A DNA stretch of 11,846 bases from Patescibacteria group bacterium UBA2023 (GTDB taxonomy: Bacteria; Patescibacteriota; Gracilibacteria; BD1-5; UBA2023). A model generated the notes under the pieces. It searched no databases. It was not told the DNA's origin and was given only the letters and a program-made list of their open reading frames with translations. Position numbers and translations under genes: made by a program. This document shows, piece after piece, positions 7,290 to 11,846 of the stretch. The DNA lies in NCBI GenBank assembly GCA_002335145.1, contig DDBV01000036.1, positions 1 to 11,846 of the forward strand. Reading direction: 5' to 3'. Positions within the stretch are counted from its first letter, which is position 1. Each line of letters starts with the position of its first letter.

Positions 7290-10200
7290 CTAGATGTGTC
7301 CAATCAGTGTGAGAGCTTCTTGAACGAGTCGCTCTCCTCCCTGGTCGATATACGATCCGAGAAAATTCATGAGGTCGTTGGGGGTAGTTCCGTCAAATTT
7401 GGACCAGTCGGCCGTCACGACGAGAGTCGCAATGATCTTGGCAATGACATTGTGCGAGAGTCCGAGCGCGAGCATTCCGATGTAGTGCTCTCCGAACGAG
7501 TCGGCACCACTCTGGTCGGCATCTCCTTTGATTCGCTCCCATACCGCGTCTCCCAGATTGGTGGTAATACCGCTCGCGAAGTACATGAGCGGAGCCTTGA
7601 CGATAAGTCCTCCAACCGATTCTGTCTTCAGCCCTCCGGCAAGGACGGTATAGATGAATGTCTTGATCTTGTTTCCATTCCCAGGAACAGACTCTGTGGG
7701 CGTTCGCACGAGATTCGCGAACGGTATGGAGTCACCGATCTTGTTTCCGATGAGAAAATTCTTCACCACTTCCGCCGATTTTCCGTTCTTGATTTTGGAG
7801 AGGATCGATTCCGTCCCCGCAGGGCCAACGACATCAGCGACACTTCTGGTGGAAATATTGCGGAATGCCCGCTCGAAGATAGCCGGAGCATTTTCTTCGA
7901 GGAATTTTTGACCGTTCGCTTCGAGTCCTGCACGGCGAGCGATCTCTTTGCGGATCTCAGACTGATTGAAAGTGCTAAGCGGCGCGGAGTCGGGCGTTCC
8001 AGCTGGTCCACCGGAGATCTTGATTTTTTTGTCAGCGAGACGCTCGAGTTTCACGGTGTGACCGGAGAATACAAGCTCTACCGAGCTCTCGCGATCGAGA
8101 CGCTGGATAATGCGACTGACAGAGCTTGAGACGAAAGGACTATCCACTCCGAAGAGCATGGTCGAGGCTCGATGGCGAATCGCGAGCTCGGATACCACCT
8201 GTTCTCGGGTCATTGCAGACTGTACTCCGTTGCGCGTCTTCATGGAGTAAGTCCCGTCCGGCAGCCGACGTACGACCTGTCCGTCAATGGTAACTTTGCG
8301 TTCGATCGGCACACCGCCACGAGTAGGCGCAAGTTCCGCGAGTTTGTCATCGAGACTTCGCAGATTTGCGGCTCCATTGAGTATTTCCTCCACCTTGGCG
8401 AGACTGTCGATCCCGCGTCCGAACTCCTGACCATTACACTCGATACGGTATGTCCGCGATGCCATAGGTGCTCCGATATTTTCCACGGAGACCGTGAGAT
8501 TTCCGAGCGTCACATGATTCTGGGCGAGCGTGGGAGCACGCAGGGGATTGAGAAGTGCGGTAATACCCATGGATGGCCGGTGCGACCCCGCTCGCAGGAG
8601 CGGCGCGACCTCGGCGAAGGATATTCCCTCAGCATAGACATCTCCATCGATCTTCACACGGAATTTACGATTCGCAGGAGGCATAATGGTGGGGTCGATC
8701 GCCTCTACCGCTATATTGCCCGCGGGAGAACCGCGTACAATGCTCACGCTCGGCTGATCGGTGGTGGAGTGGCGCACCGCGCTCATGAAGTCATCGACCG
8801 TGCTGGCCGCAGGCTTATTGATCCCGCCATTGAGGACAGCCCCCATCTGGTCGTGGGTGAGATTCACCACGAGGTCGGTCGGTCCGGCCGCGGGATCGCG
8901 GTATACAATGGTATAGGTTCGCACGGGACCACCACCCGCCGGGGGAGTGAGCGGAAGCGTAGGATCATATCGCACCGCGATATCCCCGTGTACAGCGATA
9001 CCCGCCGGACTCGATGCTGCCGGCACGGGCGTAGCGGGATCGAGGAGATTTCGGATATCCACGGAGGTTTTTCGTGGGATACCGTTATTGAGAAGACGCT
9101 TCGCGTGGGCGTCACTGAGACCCGTGAGCACTCCCCCTCCCTGCCGGATCTCGTAGAGCGGAGCCGCGTGAGTGGCAGAGGGATCGGGGTGCACCGAGAG
9201 CGGTCATTCGCTCTTGGAAGTCGCCGCACGCCCCACGAGATCATCGAGATTGGTCACCAGAGCGTCATCGAGCCGGGCAAATACCCGATTGAGGCGCACA
9301 TCGACCTCCGCGATGGGGATACCGGAAGCAATCTTCACGTTGTTGTGGTACACATCGCACAGACGCAGAGTCTCATCGAGTTGATCCGGGTTGGTCACGA
9401 CCGCGCGGATCGGACCGTCATGAATCTCGGGTGCGCCGCTGCGGAGCTGAGTCATGATACTGGCCCCATGACCGCGGGCATCGGTCGCAAATCTCTCAAG
9501 CGCGGCACGATCTACGCTGGACACGATAACCCGATCGGACGAGTCTTTCACGGTGTACCGCCAGTCAGCGGCCGCCGCGGTGGGATTATCGATCTTCAGG
9601 TGGTATCCGCGGGCGAGCACCACGGAGTCCGGGAGTTCGCGGGCGAGCTTGGCCGCCATGCGGGATTCGGACATCATGGCGAGATCCGCTCCCGAGAGGG
9701 TGGTATTAGCCGGGATATGACGACGAACCTCGGCGAGCAGTCCGCTCCAACGCTTGGGATTAAAAAAGTTACCGACAGAGACATCGTAGTGTCCTCCTCC
9801 TCCCGCGGGCGTGACGCGGAATTGATCGTTCGGCAGCTTGACAACGGTGCTCCCCGGGAAACGAATTTCGAGACCTACGGGAGCATCATTGAGCGACTTG
9901 AGCGAAGAAACGATCTCATCGGATACGAGCGCGCTCTTCGGGTCGAGGACACGCATCGCCGGATTGCCATCCGATCCCTTTTCTACGAGAAATCGATACC
10001 GCGAACCGGCGGAGAGATTCATACCAATGCGCATGAGCGGCATCATAGCGAGCACCTGGAAAAAATCGTTTTCCGCCCAGTCCCCTGCGCCGAACATTAG
10101 ATCGACCGTATACCCACCGGCCATCACGATACCAGTATCGATCATCGTGTTCCCCGCGAATCGGATGGTCTTGCTCCCGAGCCCCTGTCCGAGCAAGATG

Positions 10201-11846
10201 CGATTGAACGGACTGAATTTGTTGGTAATTGCGTGGACGCCGGGATAGAGTCCTCCGAGCAATACATTGAACGCAAGCTCACGGCTATCGAAGCCTTCAT
10301 ACCACGGTCGGCCATTGAGGACATTCGGAATTCCGCGACCGAATTCGTACGTCGTATATCCGTACACCGCGCCCTCAGCTCCGAGTCGGACCATATTCCC
10401 GAGTCGTCCGCCCTGAGCGGCGGCACGGGCGGCACGCAGACCGCTCGTGCCACGCAGTATGCCAGAGCCGAGACGGATGGCAGCGTATCCCACTCCCATA
10501 CCCACGGCCATACCGATGATCTCGGGCAAAATGAACGCGAGCGTACTCACTCCCATATCCCAGGTCGAATCCGAGATGTTCCAGTCTCCGAGCTTCCCTT
10601 CGATGCTCGCATACATCTCAGCATCTGGAAATCGCTTGATCGAGTCATTCTGTACGGCGAGTCCGACAGCTGCATCGAAGATACCACTCTTCACTGCGGT
10701 GAGAGCAAAGACCGCCTTGACATTGGCAGCGGTGGCGCGCTCTGCAGCGTCCCATGCCTGAGCAGCCTGACGTTCTCGGTCATTGAGCGTGGAGCGGTCG
10801 GCGGGAATACGATTTATGTCAATACCGTACACTTCGTTCACCTTCGTGCGGATTGCCTCATGGTGATCCTGTTTGTGGACTTCAAGGTACTTAGTCGCTT
10901 CACTACTGAGACCAACGATCTTGTCGTAGATATTTTTCGTGAAGATTCCGATCGCCTTATCTCGCTCGTTCGCAGGATATTTTTGGAATATCTGGGCGAT
11001 TCGCTCGCATGCGGCGCGCTGCTGAGGATCGGCGATGACCGAGGGATTGCGAATACCGCCGACAAAGTTGTCCACCGCGCTGCTTCCATAGTCGCCGAGC
11101 ATGGCCTGAATCGCGGTCAAATCGGCATCGGTCATCTTCGAGCCGACGAGTTCTGTCACATCATCGAAGCGATCATTGAGGATCGTCTGGGAGGTAACGG
11201 CATGCGAAAAGTACCGAGCCCATTCGTGAGACATGCGTTTGCGAGCATTCGGATCAGACTGCGCGAGAATATCCTTCACGCTGTGAGCTGTACCACTGGA
11301 AAGGAAATCTTTGATCGTCGTCATGATTCCGCCAAGTCGCTCATCGAGGGCGATCGCAGCATTGCTCATGACCGACTCCAATACCGATTCCTTCCCCGGG
11401 GCATACCCTTCGAGCGCGACACGGAAGTCTTCATAGAGATTCTTCGGGGTCCGGGATGTTCCCCCGGATTCGGCCGAGTCGTAGGCGACAGCCGCCTTGA
11501 GAATGAGCTCCATATCATTCACCTTCTGCTGGAGCGATGCAGGAGCAAACCGCTCGAACTGGCTCTTATTGAGATCCGCAAACGCGATAAGGTGGTGGTT
11601 CTTCTCATCGCGCATGAGACGTACTCCATCCGATGTAAGCACGGCACGGACTTCGTTCGTATTCCATGCCTCGGAGAGGTCCTCAGCATCGAAATCAACA
11701 ATGTTCCGGTCGCTCTGGACATCATTCACATACGTCCAGCGTCGGGAAAGATCGTGCATATCTCCAACGAACGTCCTCCATTCGGCTGGTCGGGCAACCG
11801 GACTTGCCGAGAGCACAGGCGATCCTGCTCCGGGGGTTCCGGGAAG
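7290..11846 (-). CDS. Giant modular membrane-associated protein, N-terminus outside window (at least 1518 residues)
   Basis: The frame is open from the right edge to UAG 7290-7292, with one UGA (9204-9206, residue 881) joining what the standard code shows as two long ORFs. Residues 1-425 are mostly polar and helical, with no recognised motif. Residues about 428-464 (TLAFILPEIIGMAVGMGVGY and onward), 525-540, 566-588 and 598-612 are hydrophobic and could cross or line a membrane. Residues about 616-1237 consist of degenerate tandem modules, described separately. A helical region follows. Two further hydrophobic blocks near 1396-1436 and 1454-1480 precede an amphipathic C-terminus ending LIGHI. 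Cysteines are very few, unlike the secreted protein at the left edge. The gene directly precedes the 1132-residue gene and probably shares its transcript. Function is unknown; an envelope-spanning or host-contact structural role is only inferred. The true start and any signal peptide lie beyond the window. Confidence 0.85.
8136..10001 (-). repeat. Degenerate tandem protein modules within the giant protein
   Basis: Successive 60-80-residue units share a layout: an opening strand like Arg/Trp-x-Tyr/Phe-x-Ile/Val, a helix ending Leu-Leu-x-x-Gly, a second helix starting with Ser or Thr and ending near Leu-x-Pro, then a strand of the type Gly-x-Ile/Leu-x-Val. The clearest units are at residues 896-962 (LLNNGIP, NLLDP, GDIAVRYDP), 976-1052 (RTYTIVY, VLNGGI, GNIAVEAIDP), 1060-1125 (RKFRVKIDG, LLRAG, LLNPL, GNLTVSVE) and 1131-1190 (RTYRIECNG, ILNGA, LAELAP). 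Weaker candidates are at 616-680, 685-755, 762-820, 824-873 and 1198-1237. DNA-level repetition is not obvious, so the duplications are old or held only at the fold level. Recognised by eye, without alignment scores. Confidence 0.5.
9204..9206 (-). other. Recoded UGA (glycine) codon in the giant gene
   Basis: The frame continues on both sides of this codon for 880 and 637 residues. It falls in a Ser/Thr/Pro-rich linker between two modules (SKSE-Gly-PLSVHPDPS), a place where glycine is natural. Downstream, the first possible restart is a GTG at 9192-9194 with no ribosome-binding site. One continuous protein is therefore preferred over two genes. Confidence 0.85.

Noticed and set aside
7266..8129. 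A 287-codon open frame on the plus strand
   Set aside because: It is antisense to the C-terminal part of the giant protein, with the same codon-bias explanation and no recognisable motifs.
8172..10100. A 642-codon open frame on the plus strand
   Set aside because: It lies wholly antisense to the giant gene in the codon-aligned frame. It stays open because the real gene avoids UUA, CUA and UCA codons. Its product is rich in Arg, His, Gly and Ile without domain character.
1..11846. tRNA genes, CRISPR arrays, insertion sequences or integrases
   Set aside because: Looked for on both strands by eye; no cloverleaf, regular spaced repeat or transposase motif was seen. Nearly all the sequence is accounted for by the five genes.

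Overview
The window reads as a piece of a Candidate Phyla Radiation genome that translates UGA as glycine (genetic code 25), as in Gracilibacteria (BD1-5/GN02) and Absconditabacteria (SR1). Read with the standard code, every gene here breaks into fragments. Read with UGA as glycine, five long genes appear that contain 15 in-frame UGA codons. All five end in UAA or UAG (UAA at 749-751 and 802-804; UAG at 3850-3852, 3858-3860 and 7290-7292) and none ends in UGA. Several of the UGA codons fall where the protein family has glycine, which argues against tryptophan or read-through. By eye the G+C content is roughly 54%, higher than I recall for the AT-rich genomes in which this code was first described. 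I cannot tell Gracilibacteria from Absconditabacteria from these genes alone.

Left edge (1-801): the 3' end of a plus-strand gene for a probably secreted, Cys/Thr/Ser-rich protein ending in a fibrinogen-C-terminal-like domain. It is followed by a perfect 34-base palindrome that acts most plausibly as a shared terminator with the convergent topA gene. Positions 802-3015 (minus) carry topA, DNA topoisomerase I, in one frame with a single UGA codon. A short divergent intergenic region (3016-3141) holds promoter-like sequences facing both ways. Positions 3142-3852 (plus) encode a compact nucleotidyltransferase-fold protein with three UGA codons; it ends only 5 bases from the convergent gene to its right.

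Right part (3858-11846, all minus): two consecutive very large genes separated by 33 bases and probably co-transcribed from a promoter beyond the right edge. The upstream gene (7290-11846, cut by the window edge) encodes at least 1518 residues: a helical N-terminal part, a hydrophobic membrane-like block, a string of degenerate 60-80-residue modules, and a second hydrophobic block near the C-terminus. The downstream gene (3858-7256) encodes 1132 residues: an Ala/Gly-rich low-complexity N-terminus holding seven UGA glycines, hydrophobic segments in the middle and a polar C-terminal domain. I do not recognise either family. A cell-envelope or host-contact role is a guess from size, membrane segments and tandem modules, in a lineage whose studied members live attached to other bacteria. 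No tRNA, rRNA, CRISPR array, insertion sequence or integrase was seen.
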